From contig JBBAOE010000030.1 in NCBI GenBank assembly GCA_040401595.1, positions 1 through 32,041 on the forward strand: DNA of 32,041 bases, written 5' to 3'. The notes beneath the pieces are model-generated. The model was not told where the DNA came from, did no database searches, and worked only from the letters and a program-made list of their open reading frames with translations. This document shows, piece after piece, positions 23,825 to 31,421 of the stretch. Position 1 is the first letter of the stretch. Each line of letters opens with the position of its first letter. This stretch comes from RFPW01 sp040401595. Its GTDB lineage: Bacteria; Pseudomonadota; Gammaproteobacteria; Burkholderiales; Burkholderiaceae_E. The position numbers were made by a program, and so were the translations under genes.

Positions 23825-24843
23825 ACGACCGGCAAATACTCACCCGCGACCTGTTGGTGTGGTTTGGCCTCACTGGCTGGGCCTTGGCGGTCCCGTACTA
23901 CGGCAGCGCTTTTGTGGTCTCGATGGCCCTGACTTGCCTGATGTACGTGGCCCTCTCCTCTAGCTGGGGTCTGTTTTGCGGCAGCACGCGATACCTCTCG
24001 CTGGCCACATCGGCCTTCTTTGGCCTGGGCGCCTATACCAGCGCCTTGATGCTCGAGCACATCGGCTGGGTCGAGTCGATCGCCTTGGGGGGACTGATCG
24101 CCACCGGCGTCGCGGTCTTGATGGGCTCGGCCGTGTTGCACCTGCGCGGGACGTATTTTGCTGTGCTCACCTTTGGTATGACCGAGTTGATCCGCCACGC
24201 AATCACCTACTTCGAAAAGTCAGTCACGGGCACCGTGGGGCGCGTACTGGCCACGGTGCCCGAGCGCGACACCATTTACCTCACGGTGCTGGTGCTGGCC
24301 ATGGCCACGGTGGCCCTATCGATCGGCTTGCGGCGCACGCGCTTCGGGCTCGCGCTGGCCGGCATCGGTGCCGACGAGCAGCGCGCCCAGACCTTGGGAG
24401 TGAACACGCGTTGGGTGAAGATCGTCGGTTTTGCCTTCACCGCCTTCGTGGCCGGCACGGTTGGCGCGGCGATGAGCGTACGCTGGACCTACATCGATCC
24501 GCACACCGTGTTCAACCCCTTCATCGGATTCCAAACCGTGTTGATCGCGCTGATCGGCGGAGCCACCACCCTGTGGGGACCCCTCATCGCGGCCATCGTC
24601 TTCAGCGTCCTGGCCGAAACCTTGCGCCTGCAGGCACCCCAGATCTACATGATGTCGTTGGGGATCTTACTCATCCTGTCCGTGCTCTACCTGCCGGGGG
24701 GTCTGTCGTCCCTGCGACTGGACACATGGAAAATCTGGCGCGATGACATCCGCGCCTGGTGGCACCTGCGGCGCTACGAGTGGAGCGGCGACAAAGACAG
24801 GGATCGGGCGCGGGCACGGCGCGCACGCGAGATAACCCTGTGA
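23821..24843 (+). CDS. livM: Branched-chain-type ABC transporter permease (LivM-like)
   Basis: The 340-residue product is the second permease. It has the typical LivM features: GLFCGSTRYLSLATSAFFGLGAY after the first spans, LRGTYFAVLTFGMTELIR, and GGATTLWGPLIAAIVFSVLAE near the C-terminus. The true start is the ATG at 23821, which overlaps the LivH stop (ATGA); the longer open frame upstream is only read-through of the wrong frame of livH. The basic tail (SGDKDRDRARARRAREITL) is cytoplasmic. The next gene starts with a GTG overlapping its stop. Confidence 0.92.
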   Translation: MNDRQILTRDLLVWFGLTGWALAVPYYGSAFVVSMALTCLMYVALSSSWGLFCGSTRYLSLATSAFFGLGAYTSALMLEHIGWVESIALGGLIATGVAVLMGSAVLHLRGTYFAVLTFGMTELIRHAITYFEKSVTGTVGRVLATVPERDTIYLTVLVLAMATVALSIGLRRTRFGLALAGIGADEQRAQTLGVNTRWVKIVGFAFTAFVAGTVGAAMSVRWTYIDPHTVFNPFIGFQTVLIALIGGATTLWGPLIAAIVFSVLAETLRLQAPQIYMMSLGILLILSVLYLPGGLSSLRLDTWKIWRDDIRAWWHLRRYEWSGDKDRDRARARRAREITL

Positions 24844-25637
24844 CGACCCGCGAGCCCGACTGTTTGCTCGAAGCACGCGAGATCACGGTGCGCTTTGGTG
24901 GCTTGATCGCCGTGGATGCGGTGAGCGCCCGTTTCAACGCCGGCGAGTTGGTGGGCATCATCGGCCCCAACGGCGCGGGCAAAACCACTTTCTTTAACGC
25001 CCTCAGCGGCATCATCGAGCCCACTTCGGGCCGCTTGCTGGCTCTGGGACGCGACCTGACCGGCAAGCGCCCGCACCGCTTCGCCGCACTGGGCCTGGCG
25101 CGCACTTTCCAGACCCCGCGCATCTTTGGCGACATGAGCGTGGCGGGTAATGTCGATTTTGGCCTGAAGTTCGCTGGCCGACGCCCGCGGCGCTACCTGT
25201 GGTGGGGGGAGGAGCAAGGCGTGCCTTGGGCCTTGCGCGACGTCGCCGGGATCTTGCGGCTGATTGGCCTGGAGGCGCAAACGAACACCTGTGCGGCCGA
25301 CCTGACGCCCGCCCAGCAACGCCTCCTCGAGATCGGTATGGCCCTGGCGACCCGCCCCAAGGTCTTGTTGCTCGATGAAGTTGCTGCCGGCCTGAGCGAG
25401 GCCGAGCTCGAGGACATGGCCCGCCTCATTCAGCGCCTGCGCGACGAGCTGGACTTGACCATCGTCTGGATCGAACATGCCGTAACGGTATTGCTGCGCC
25501 ATGTCGAGCGCGTCATCGTGTTGCACCAGGGCCGTAAGATCGCCGATGCAGCGCCGCGCGAAGTGGTTCGTAACCCCGAGGTCATTGAGGCTTATCTGGG
25601 CGACGAAATGGCCTCTGCCCCGCAGGAACTCCCATGA
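24840..25637 (+). CDS. livG: Branched-chain-type ABC transporter ATP-binding protein (LivG-like)
   Basis: The 265-residue ATPase has Walker A GPNGAGKT at residues 42-49, a Q-loop in ARTFQTP, Walker B VLLLDEV and the switch histidine in VWIEH. The ABC signature reads LTPAQQRLLEIGMAL instead of LSGGQ-like, with no glycine pair, a divergence also present in some LivG-type proteins. The GTG at 24840 is taken as start because it overlaps the LivM stop (GTGA) and the conserved ATPase sequence begins 15 residues later. An ATG further up would lie within livM. It pairs with LivF to power uptake. Confidence 0.9.
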   Translation: MTTREPDCLLEAREITVRFGGLIAVDAVSARFNAGELVGIIGPNGAGKTTFFNALSGIIEPTSGRLLALGRDLTGKRPHRFAALGLARTFQTPRIFGDMSVAGNVDFGLKFAGRRPRRYLWWGEEQGVPWALRDVAGILRLIGLEAQTNTCAADLTPAQQRLLEIGMALATRPKVLLLDEVAAGLSEAELEDMARLIQRLRDELDLTIVWIEHAVTVLLRHVERVIVLHQGRKIADAAPREVVRNPEVIEAYLGDEMASAPQELP

Positions 25638-26425
25638 TGTGGTACCGGCCCGAGCAGAAATGGGGTGCCGCCACCGGGGCACATTTGCAGGTGCATGGGC
25701 TCTCGGCAGGCTATGGCTCGGTACGCGTGCTGCGCGACGTCACGCTCGAAGCCCGGCCGGGCTTGACGGTGATCCTTGGGCCCAACGGTGCCGGCAAGAC
25801 CACGCTGCTCAGGGCGCTCAATGGGTTAATCCCCCGCGCAGGCGAAGTGCTGCTCAACCGCGAGGAATTGCCGGAAAAAACCCACGAGATCGTGCGCGGC
25901 GGCATGGCCCTGGTGGCCGAGGGCCGGCAGTTGTTTGGCCAGATGAGCGTGCTTGAAAACCTTGAACTCGGCGGTTGGCTGCTGGCCAAAGCCGAGCGCC
26001 AGCGGCGCATCGAGCTGGCGTTCATTGACTTTCCAAAGCTCAGGGAGCGAGCCACACAATTGGCTGGCACCATGAGTGGGGGCGAGCAGCAGATGGTGGC
26101 CGTCGCGCGCGCGATGATGAGTGCACCCCGCTTGCTGATGCTTGACGAACCCTCGCTGGGCCTGGCCCCGAAAATGGTCGACGAGTTGTTGGCCATCGCC
26201 CGGCGCATCGCCGACTCGGGCACCACGGTGCTGATGGTCGAACAAAACGTGAAGAAAGCGCTCGCCGTGGCGGACCGCGGCTATGTGCTCGAGCGCGGTC
26301 AAATTGTGGCCAGCGGGGACGCCCGCTTACTGGCGCGCTCTTCTGTGGTCCTTGAAGCCTACCTGGGTGTCGATAGCGCCCAAAACACCAATGCCCGCGA
26401 TCCCAAGAGGTTCCGCCATGTCTGA
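25634..26425 (+). CDS. livF: Branched-chain-type ABC transporter ATP-binding protein (LivF-like)
   Basis: The 263-residue ATPase contains Walker A GPNGAGKTT, a Q-loop in AEGRQLFGQMSV, a canonical signature MSGGEQQMVAVARAM, Walker B LLMLDEPSLGL, and VEQN in place of the switch histidine, as usual for LivF. A short N-terminal extension (MMWYRPEQKWGAATGAH) is longer than in most relatives. The ATG overlaps the LivG stop by four bases. The C-terminal tail after AYLGVD runs into the aldehyde dehydrogenase start with an eight-base overlap, tying both to one transcript. Confidence 0.92.
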   Translation: MMWYRPEQKWGAATGAHLQVHGLSAGYGSVRVLRDVTLEARPGLTVILGPNGAGKTTLLRALNGLIPRAGEVLLNREELPEKTHEIVRGGMALVAEGRQLFGQMSVLENLELGGWLLAKAERQRRIELAFIDFPKLRERATQLAGTMSGGEQQMVAVARAMMSAPRLLMLDEPSLGLAPKMVDELLAIARRIADSGTTVLMVEQNVKKALAVADRGYVLERGQIVASGDARLLARSSVVLEAYLGVDSAQNTNARDPKRFRHV

Positions 26426-27872
26426 CCTGTCGATGTTCATCAATGGCCTGAAAGTCACCGCAGAAAGGGGTGCCACCTTTGAGCGGCGCAATCCGCTTGA
26501 CGGCACGGTGGCAACCCGTGCCCCCGCCGCCACGCCCCAAGACGCCGTGATGGCCGTTGAGGCCGCCGCCGAGGCTTTTCGCACCTGGAGCGAAACCGGG
26601 CCCAACGAGCGCCGAGCCCTGTTGCTCAAGGCAGCGGACGCCCTCGAGGCCAAATCGCCCGCCTTCATCGAGGCCGTTCCGGCCGAAACGGGCGCCACCG
26701 CCATGTGGGCGGGCTTCAATGTAAGCCTCGCCGCCGGCATGATCCGCGAGGCGGCCGCCCTCACCACCCAAATAACTGGCGAGGTGATTCCCTCGGACGT
26801 GCCCGGCAGCCTGGCCATGGGCATCCGTCAACCGGCAGGCGTCGTCCTGGGTATTGCACCTTGGAACGCCCCGATTATCCTGGGCGTGCGCGCCATCGCC
26901 ACGCCCCTGGCCTGCGGCAACACCGTCGTGTTCAAGGGCAGCGAAAACTGCCCCCGAACCCACCAACTCATTGTCGAGGCCTTCCAGGACGCTGGCTTCC
27001 CGCCAGGGGTGCTGAACTACATCACCAACGCCCCGGCCGACGCCGGCGCCGTGGTCGAGGCGATGGTCGCCCACCCTGCGGTGCGGCGGGTCAACTTCAC
27101 GGGTAGCACGCGGGTCGGGCGCCTGATCGCGATGACTTGCGCGAAATACCTCAAGCCGGCGGTGCTTGAACTCGGGGGCAAGGCACCCATGATTGTGCTC
27201 GACGACGCCGACCTGGACGATGCTGTCAACGCCGCCGCATTTGGCTGCTTTGCCAACAGCGGGCAGATCTGCATGAGTACCGAGCGCTTGATCGTCGATC
27301 AGAAAATCGCCGACGAATTCGTCCGAAAATTCGTCGACAAAGCCAAGCGCCTGCCATTGGGCGACCCGCGCAAGCCCGACCCAGTGGTCTTGGGCAGCGT
27401 GATTGGCATGGGCACCGTCGAGCACTGCAACTCGCTCATAGACGACGCCCTCGCCAAGGGCGCCAAGCTGGTTTGCGGCGGCAAGGCCGATAGCACCCTT
27501 ATGCCGGCGACTGTGCTCGACCATGTAACGCCCGCCATGCGGATCTACTCCGAAGAGACCTTCGGCCCGGTCAAGGCCATTGTGAGGGTCAATGGTGTGC
27601 AGGAAGCGGTGGCTTGCGCCAATGACAACGACTACGGTCTGAGCGCCGCCGTGTTTGGGCGTGACATCGCGCGCGCTTACAACGTGGCGCGCAAAATCGA
27701 TAGCGGCATATGCCATGTCAACGGCCCAACGGTGCATGACGAGGCCCAAATGCCCTTCGGCGGCGTCAAGGGCTCGGGTCTGGGGCGCTTCGGCGGCAAA
27801 GCCGGTATCCACGAATTCACCGAATTGCGCTGGGTCACCGTGCAGACCCAGCCCCGACAGTATCCCTTCTAG
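26418..27872 (+). CDS. Aldehyde dehydrogenase, aryl-aldehyde type
   Basis: The 484-residue NAD(P)-dependent aldehyde dehydrogenase shows all key residues: N150 in GIAPWNAP, K173, E251 in LELGGKAP and the nucleophile C285 in NSGQICMSTER. The end MPFGGVKGSGLGRFGGKAGI with LRWVTVQTQPRQYPF resembles salicylaldehyde, vanillin and benzaldehyde dehydrogenases, so an aromatic aldehyde is the best guess. The ATG at 26418 has an AAGAGG ribosome-binding site seven bases upstream and lies inside the end of livF. An upstream frame start at 26283 is within livF and was rejected. Its place as sixth gene of a transporter operon suggests it oxidises the imported compound or a product of it. Confidence 0.9.
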   Translation: MSDLSMFINGLKVTAERGATFERRNPLDGTVATRAPAATPQDAVMAVEAAAEAFRTWSETGPNERRALLLKAADALEAKSPAFIEAVPAETGATAMWAGFNVSLAAGMIREAAALTTQITGEVIPSDVPGSLAMGIRQPAGVVLGIAPWNAPIILGVRAIATPLACGNTVVFKGSENCPRTHQLIVEAFQDAGFPPGVLNYITNAPADAGAVVEAMVAHPAVRRVNFTGSTRVGRLIAMTCAKYLKPAVLELGGKAPMIVLDDADLDDAVNAAAFGCFANSGQICMSTERLIVDQKIADEFVRKFVDKAKRLPLGDPRKPDPVVLGSVIGMGTVEHCNSLIDDALAKGAKLVCGGKADSTLMPATVLDHVTPAMRIYSEETFGPVKAIVRVNGVQEAVACANDNDYGLSAAVFGRDIARAYNVARKIDSGICHVNGPTVHDEAQMPFGGVKGSGLGRFGGKAGIHEFTELRWVTVQTQPRQYPF

Positions 27873-27955
27873 GGGTCTGGGCGGCTGGGGCTAGCCTTTA
27901 GTCCAGCCATCGAGGCACGCGACTGAAGCCTGCGCCAGTTGGTTTTCTGAACTGT

Positions 27956-28105
27956 GAGACCGTATTGCGGATGCTGACACCCGCGGTGGTCAGCCCAATC
28001 AGCCCTGAGCGGGTGATCGAGCCATTCAGGGCCAAGCGGTGCGTTGTCGGCAATGAGGCGCAGCATCGCCTCCTTCAGACCCTTTAAATCAGGGTAACAG
28101 CAGAG
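27956..28105 (-). pseudogene. YafQ/RelE-type toxin relic
   Basis: The minus-strand frame reads LKEAMLRLIADNAPLGPEWL and continues DHPLRADWADHRGCQ, matching the middle of YafQ toxins ('L..L....PLPPEYRDHPLKGEWKGYRECHI'). The N-terminal third and the C-terminal part after the cysteine, including the LLIY strand and active-site residues, are missing or replaced. It follows an antitoxin relic in the expected order but in a different frame. It is inactive. Confidence 0.6.
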
Positions 28106-28179
28106 TCAAAACGAGCGGTGCCTACCTGGGACATTGCGCGGACTTCTTCCATCGCCGCGCGGGTCTGGGCGTGAGGCAC
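28084..28179 (-). pseudogene. RelB/DinJ-type antitoxin relic
   Basis: VPHAQTRAAMEEVRAMSQ followed by ARFDSA is the C-terminal part of RelB/DinJ antitoxins ('IPNAETRAAMEEAR...ARFDSADELF'). The frame stops at a TAA directly after. The N-terminal ribbon-helix-helix is not found upstream. It overlaps the 5' end of the toxin relic, as in intact dinJ-yafQ operons. Confidence 0.55.
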
Positions 28180-28350
28180 CGACTACCGACAGCCGCTCGT
28201 TGCCGACGGGTGGAGCGCCTGCGTAGAATCGGGCGCGCTCTTCGGAATGCAGTTGAACCGAACGTGCCCCAACAGCAATCCCAATTCAAATCAATTTCGC
28301 GCAAAAAAAGTCCCGCGGCTCAGATTGACCCGCGTGAGCGCAAGTGAAAA

Positions 28351-28905
28351 ATGACACCAGAAGAAACCTTAGCTCTGTGGAATCAGCAACTGCAAAACGT
28401 TCGTGAAGCTATGCTTCGAGGCGGAGGAAAGCCGGGTGTTGCCTCGCCATCAGTGGCCGCAAAGATGACGGGGCTTGAGTTGATCCAAGCGATGCTTGCT
28501 GGTGAACTTCCTTATTCGCACATTGGCGACACGATGGACTTTTCGCTGGTCGAGATCGATGTCGGCCGCGCCGTTTTTCAGGGAATACCGCAGGTCAAGC
28601 ACTTCAACCCAATGGGCGGTGTGCACGGCGGGTGGTACGCCACGTTGCTCGATTCGGCGCTTGGTTGCGCCATACACACAATGATGCCAGCTGGGCGCGC
28701 CTACACCACAGCCGAATTGGGGGTCAACATCGTACGAGCGGCCACCCCAAAAACTGGCCCATTACGCGCCATCGGCAATGTCATCCACTGCGGCCGACAA
28801 CTGGCCACAGCCGAGGGGCGCATCGTCGGGCCTGACGGCAAACTCTACGCGCATGCCACGACAACCTGCCTCGTGTTCGATCTACCGACCGGTAAGACCG
28901 CGTAA
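28351..28905 (+). CDS. PaaI-family thioesterase (hotdog fold)
   Basis: The 184-residue protein has a hotdog domain with the PaaI-type active-site segment GGVHGGWYATLLDSALGCAI (H92, G93-G94, D101) and a matching strand TTAELGVNIVRAATPKTGPL. Such enzymes hydrolyse acyl-CoA thioesters, often in aromatic degradation. About 50 helical residues precede the fold, as in many relatives. The ATG at 28351 lacks a good ribosome-binding site. It is a lone plus-strand gene, converging with the haloacid dehalogenase gene. A small GCGAGC/GCTCGC stem (28922-28942) in the 49-bp gap might end one or both transcripts. Confidence 0.85.
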   Translation: MTPEETLALWNQQLQNVREAMLRGGGKPGVASPSVAAKMTGLELIQAMLAGELPYSHIGDTMDFSLVEIDVGRAVFQGIPQVKHFNPMGGVHGGWYATLLDSALGCAIHTMMPAGRAYTTAELGVNIVRAATPKTGPLRAIGNVIHCGRQLATAEGRIVGPDGKLYAHATTTCLVFDLPTGKTA

Positions 28906-28954
28906 TAGCCGCGTAGTAGCCGCGAGCGGCACCAAGGCTCGCAGTCGTCGGGCC

Positions 28955-29656
28955 TCAATCTAGACGACGCAGGGAATCCAGGACCGAAGTCAGATCCGGA
29001 CCCGAATAATGCGGGCGGGGTGTCAAAGCCTCGAACGGCAGACCTTGTCGATTGACCCAATGCGTTGTGAAGCCAAACCAGGTGGCACCCAACGCGTCCC
29101 ACGCATTGCTGGAGACGAAAAGCACTTCCGCCTTATTGACCGGCATGAACTTCTGGACCAATCCATAACTCTCAGGAGAGGTCTTGAACAGACGAATCGG
29201 ATCGACTGAGATGACGTGGTCCAAAACGTCCTCCATCCCCGCACTCGCGACGGCGGACGTCAGCATATCCACGCTGCCATTGGAGAGGATGGCTGTGGTG
29301 AGCCCCAGCGCTTTGATCTTTTGAAGCACCGCCAGGTTTTCTGAAAATGGCACAAGCCGGGCATATTGCTGCATCAATTTCTCAACCTGCCCCGACTCTC
29401 GGTCCAAGCTGAGTCGGTCTAACGTGTATTCCAAGGACAGGCGGGTTAATTCCCAAAACGGTCTGAAGTATTGACTGCCAGATGCGTTGTGCGGGTCTGA
29501 CTGCGTAATCAGCCTTGTGTATTCAATCTGCTTGTCGCGCCACCTCACCGCGATATCAGCCCCCTGGCCTGGGTAAAGCGCTTCCGCCAGAGCCTGGATG
29601 GCGTACACATCAAACAAAGTCCCGTAAGCATCAAATACAACCGCTTTGATCTTCAT
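28955..29656 (-). CDS. Type II (S)-2-haloacid dehalogenase, HAD superfamily
   Basis: The 233-residue HAD protein has the nucleophile D9 in VVFDAYGTLFDVYA, the second motif AILSNGS, a lysine in RLFKTSPESYG, and VSSNAWDALGATWFG, the combination that defines type II haloacid dehalogenases within the superfamily. It would replace halogen with hydroxyl on 2-haloalkanoic acids such as L-2-haloacids; related phosphatase activity cannot be excluded. The ATG at 29656 overlaps the stop of the upstream truncated DUF1810 gene as ATGA, so it is the last of three coupled minus-strand genes. Confidence 0.9.
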   Translation of the reverse strand: MKIKAVVFDAYGTLFDVYAIQALAEALYPGQGADIAVRWRDKQIEYTRLITQSDPHNASGSQYFRPFWELTRLSLEYTLDRLSLDRESGQVEKLMQQYARLVPFSENLAVLQKIKALGLTTAILSNGSVDMLTSAVASAGMEDVLDHVISVDPIRLFKTSPESYGLVQKFMPVNKAEVLFVSSNAWDALGATWFGFTTHWVNRQGLPFEALTPRPHYSGPDLTSVLDSLRRLD

Positions 29657-29880
29657 GAATATTCCATCGTTGAGCCAGCAGCCGAGTGATCAGCCAAATA
29701 GGCACTCGCCTCCTCAATAGACCCAAGCCCGAAGCGCTTGGCCATCGCGCTGCGCCCCAGTCCGATGTGTTGGGGGAAAACAAACCACATCCAGTGGGTT
29801 CGCTTCTGGCCGGCTCGAAGCTCGTCCAATACGGTCGGCATGACCGGATTTTGTACATCGATGAAGTGCTGAACATTCAT
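29653..29880 (-). CDS. C-terminally truncated DUF1810 family protein
   Basis: The 75-residue product matches the first half of the DUF1810 family: MNVQHFIDVQNPVMPTVLDE, then KRTHWMWFVFPQHIGLGRSAMAKRF and SIEEASAYLADH. The family is normally about 140 residues, so the second half is missing. Its ATG overlaps the cutA stop and its stop overlaps the dehalogenase start, both as ATGA. The truncated form therefore sits neatly in a coupled operon, perhaps kept mainly to pass ribosomes downstream. Function is unknown even for the full-length family. Confidence 0.7.
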   Translation of the reverse strand: MNVQHFIDVQNPVMPTVLDELRAGQKRTHWMWFVFPQHIGLGRSAMAKRFGLGSIEEASAYLADHSAAGSTMEYS

Positions 29881-30197
29881 ATCGACGGCTGAACTTCCGA
29901 CTGAACCCAATCAGAAAAGCCGGCCGAGAAAGCATCCGCGTTGATTCGAACCACGGCCGGCAACTCATATGGATGTAGTTCTGCCAGCCGGGCCGCCAGA
30001 GCGTCGCAGCCGGCAGTCGTGGTCTTCATTAGCAGCCGATATTCGGGCTCGTCAACCACCTCGCCCTTCCAGCGGAAGACACTTTCGATGACCTGCAACT
30101 GCGCGCACGCGCACAGCCGTTCTTCGACCAACGTGCGCGCGATGCGCAGGGCATCTTCATGGGTGCCAACCGTTGTCAGAACAAGGGTTAGAGTCAT
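29877..30197 (-). CDS. cutA: CutA-family divalent-cation tolerance protein
   Basis: The 106-residue protein has the full CutA fold signature: LVLTTVGTHEDALRIARTLVEE at the start, LCACAQLQVIESVFRWKGEV with the conserved FRWKG turn, EYRLLMKTT, and HPYELPAVVRI near the end. CutA forms very stable trimers in the cytoplasm; its link to copper tolerance comes from early E. coli genetics and the biochemical role is unsettled. It is the first gene of a coupled set with DUF1810 and the haloacid dehalogenase. Confidence 0.93.
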   Translation of the reverse strand: MTLTLVLTTVGTHEDALRIARTLVEERLCACAQLQVIESVFRWKGEVVDEPEYRLLMKTTTAGCDALAARLAELHPYELPAVVRINADAFSAGFSDWVQSEVQPSI

Positions 30198-30266
30198 GGC
30201 TAAGTCTCACACACCCGACGATGAACTCCTCGTCGACGCACTACATTCTGTAAGTAACCCGCACAA

Positions 30267-30503
30267 TCAGGCAGTAGTCTTTACCCTGGATGCTAACAAC
30301 GAGTCGGGCTGGATCGTACCCCGCAGATTGTAGGCGGTCAGGAAGGCGCCGCAGTCGATATTTCGACAGGTGAAAAGCGCCGCCAGCGGGTCTGAGCGCT
30401 TGCCGATGTTCAGGACGATGTCTTGGTCGGTGTGGCCAATTCGGTAGTCCGTGGCCAGGTAGGCTCGGACCTTGTCGGGGTGGATCTGCGTCGTTTCAGA
30501 CAT
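30267..30503 (-). CDS. Truncated DUF3293 family protein
   Basis: The first 55 or so residues of this 78-residue product (VRAYLATDYRI, then VLNIGKRSDPLAALF and DCGAFLTAYN) match the start of DUF3293 proteins, which are usually about 130 residues. After TAYN the sequence (LRGTIQPDSLLASRVKTTA) is unrelated, so the C-terminal half has been lost to a rearrangement. A strong GGAGG site lies six bases before the ATG at 30503. The gene may still be expressed. Function of the family is unknown. Confidence 0.55.
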   Translation of the reverse strand: MSETTQIHPDKVRAYLATDYRIGHTDQDIVLNIGKRSDPLAALFTCRNIDCGAFLTAYNLRGTIQPDSLLASRVKTTA

Positions 30504-30509
30504 CAAAAA

Positions 30510-30530
30510 CCTCCGTGCTATCCGTGGAGG
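30510..30530 (-). promoter_or_regulatory. Ribosome-binding site within a small hairpin
   Basis: The GGAGG site of the DUF3293 gene (complement of 30510-30514) can pair with CCTCC (complement of 30526-30530) across an eleven-base loop. A five-pair stem is weak, but it would hide the ribosome-binding site when formed. Confidence 0.3.
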
Positions 30531-30698
30531 ATTGACGCATATCCTGGTTGGTTTCTCCCGCCAGAGCCGCGTCCGCCTTAGTGTTCACCTTGTCGGGGCG
30601 GGTTGGTCCGAAAATCCCAGACAGGTCAGGTGCTTGATCGACTCGACACGGAAGACGGCGTAGCCGCTACGCGCTGAAACAGCCCACTGGTGACGTCC

Positions 30699-30776
30699 AT
30701 GGGCATTTCAGCCTACCACCTGGCCAAAGAGATCGGTGTGCCCCAGATGCGGATCGGCGAATTCGTATCTGCCTGA
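30699..30776 (+). pseudogene. HigA-type antitoxin relic
   Basis: A 25-residue plus-strand frame reads MGISAYHLAKEIGVPQMRIG and stops soon after. This is the helix-turn-helix core of HigA antitoxins ('LGISAYRLAKEIGVPQTRISEI'). The flanking dimerisation and toxin-binding parts and a HigB toxin are absent. Only a fragment of the DNA-binding domain remains. Confidence 0.5.
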
Positions 30777-30794
30777 GCGCTCAGTCTAGATGGC

Positions 30795-31175
30795 TCAGCC
30801 AGCCTCGATCGCAAACGAACGCAGCCAAGGTTCAATATGGGCGATGTCAAATGTCCCGGACTCCAGCATTTGGATCATCTCCGCAAAGATTTCCATGGGG
30901 GCTCTCTTTAGCCGCCATCCGTTCACACGCAAAAAAACGTCTGCAGCCGCAAACGCAATCCGCTTGTTGCCATCGACAAATGGGTGGTTGATCGCAAGGC
31001 TCTCCATCATCGCTGCTGCCTCGGCGACAACGTCCCCGTAGTAGCCGGTCTGCGGTCGAAACAGAGCGGCTTCCAGTCCGCCAGGATCGCGCACCCCGGG
31101 TGCTCCGCCGTAACGTGAAATCAGCGCGATGTGCATCCCAAGCACATCGGCTACCGTCAGGTAGTCGCGTGACAC
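30795..31175 (-). CDS. doc: Doc-family toxin (death on curing)
   Basis: The 126-residue protein is a Fic/Doc-fold toxin. The motif HPFVDGNKR (H64, D68, N70, K71, R72) fits the Doc consensus HxFxDxNKR; Doc phosphorylates elongation factor Tu and halts translation. LTVADVLGMHIALISRYGG at the N-terminus and GLEAALFRPQTGYYGD are also typical. It starts with a GTG at 31175, three bases after the antitoxin stop; no other start fits. All core residues are present, so it looks functional. The antitoxin is encoded immediately upstream. Confidence 0.9.
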   Translation of the reverse strand: MSRDYLTVADVLGMHIALISRYGGAPGVRDPGGLEAALFRPQTGYYGDVVAEAAAMMESLAINHPFVDGNKRIAFAAADVFLRVNGWRLKRAPMEIFAEMIQMLESGTFDIAHIEPWLRSFAIEAG

Positions 31176-31178
31176 GCC

Positions 31179-31421
31179 CTACTTCGCCAACTCACGGTAC
31201 AGACTGTCGAATTCATCCACGCTGGCGGCGAAGGCGGCTATGACATGCCGGCGCGGGCGATCCTTTTGCTGACGACTGATGTAGTCACGCAGCGCCTCGT
31301 CGAGAACCGCCTGGAAGTGCCGCCCCTGCTCCTGGGCGATCTGGCGTAATGACGCCAACACCTCGGGTGCTGCCTGTGAGGAGAATTTTTCACGTACCGT
31401 AGTGGTCAAAGCCGTCTCCAT
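31179..31421 (-). CDS. Antitoxin of the Doc module, ribbon-helix-helix-like
   Basis: The 80-residue protein begins METALTTTVREKFSSQA, a beta-strand-like segment, followed by helices LASLRQIAQEQGRHFQAVLD and EALRDYISRQQ. This is the pattern of small ribbon-helix-helix-like antitoxins encoded before chromosomal Doc toxins, rather than classical Phd. The C-terminal part (HVIAAFAASVDEFDSLYREL) probably blocks Doc. The ATG at 31421 is chosen because a palindrome lies over it and the longer frame to 31502 adds unrelated residues. Its stop is three bases before doc. Confidence 0.8.
   Translation of the reverse strand: METALTTTVREKFSSQAAPEVLASLRQIAQEQGRHFQAVLDEALRDYISRQQKDRPRRHVIAAFAASVDEFDSLYRELAK

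Larger units (their letters stand above)
27873..28350. other. Intergenic region with a DinJ/YafQ relic
   Basis: This 478-bp gap lacks an intact gene. Its middle holds a degraded minus-strand antitoxin-toxin pair (27956-28179). No strong terminator for the upstream transporter operon is visible. Confidence 0.6.

Noticed and set aside
26040..27812. A 590-codon minus-strand open frame
   Set aside because: It is antisense to livF and the aldehyde dehydrogenase and has no family features.
30196..30333. Small plus-strand ORF starting MAKSHTPDDELL
   Set aside because: Its ATG overlaps the cutA start on the other strand, no ribosome-binding site is seen, and no homology is recognisable.
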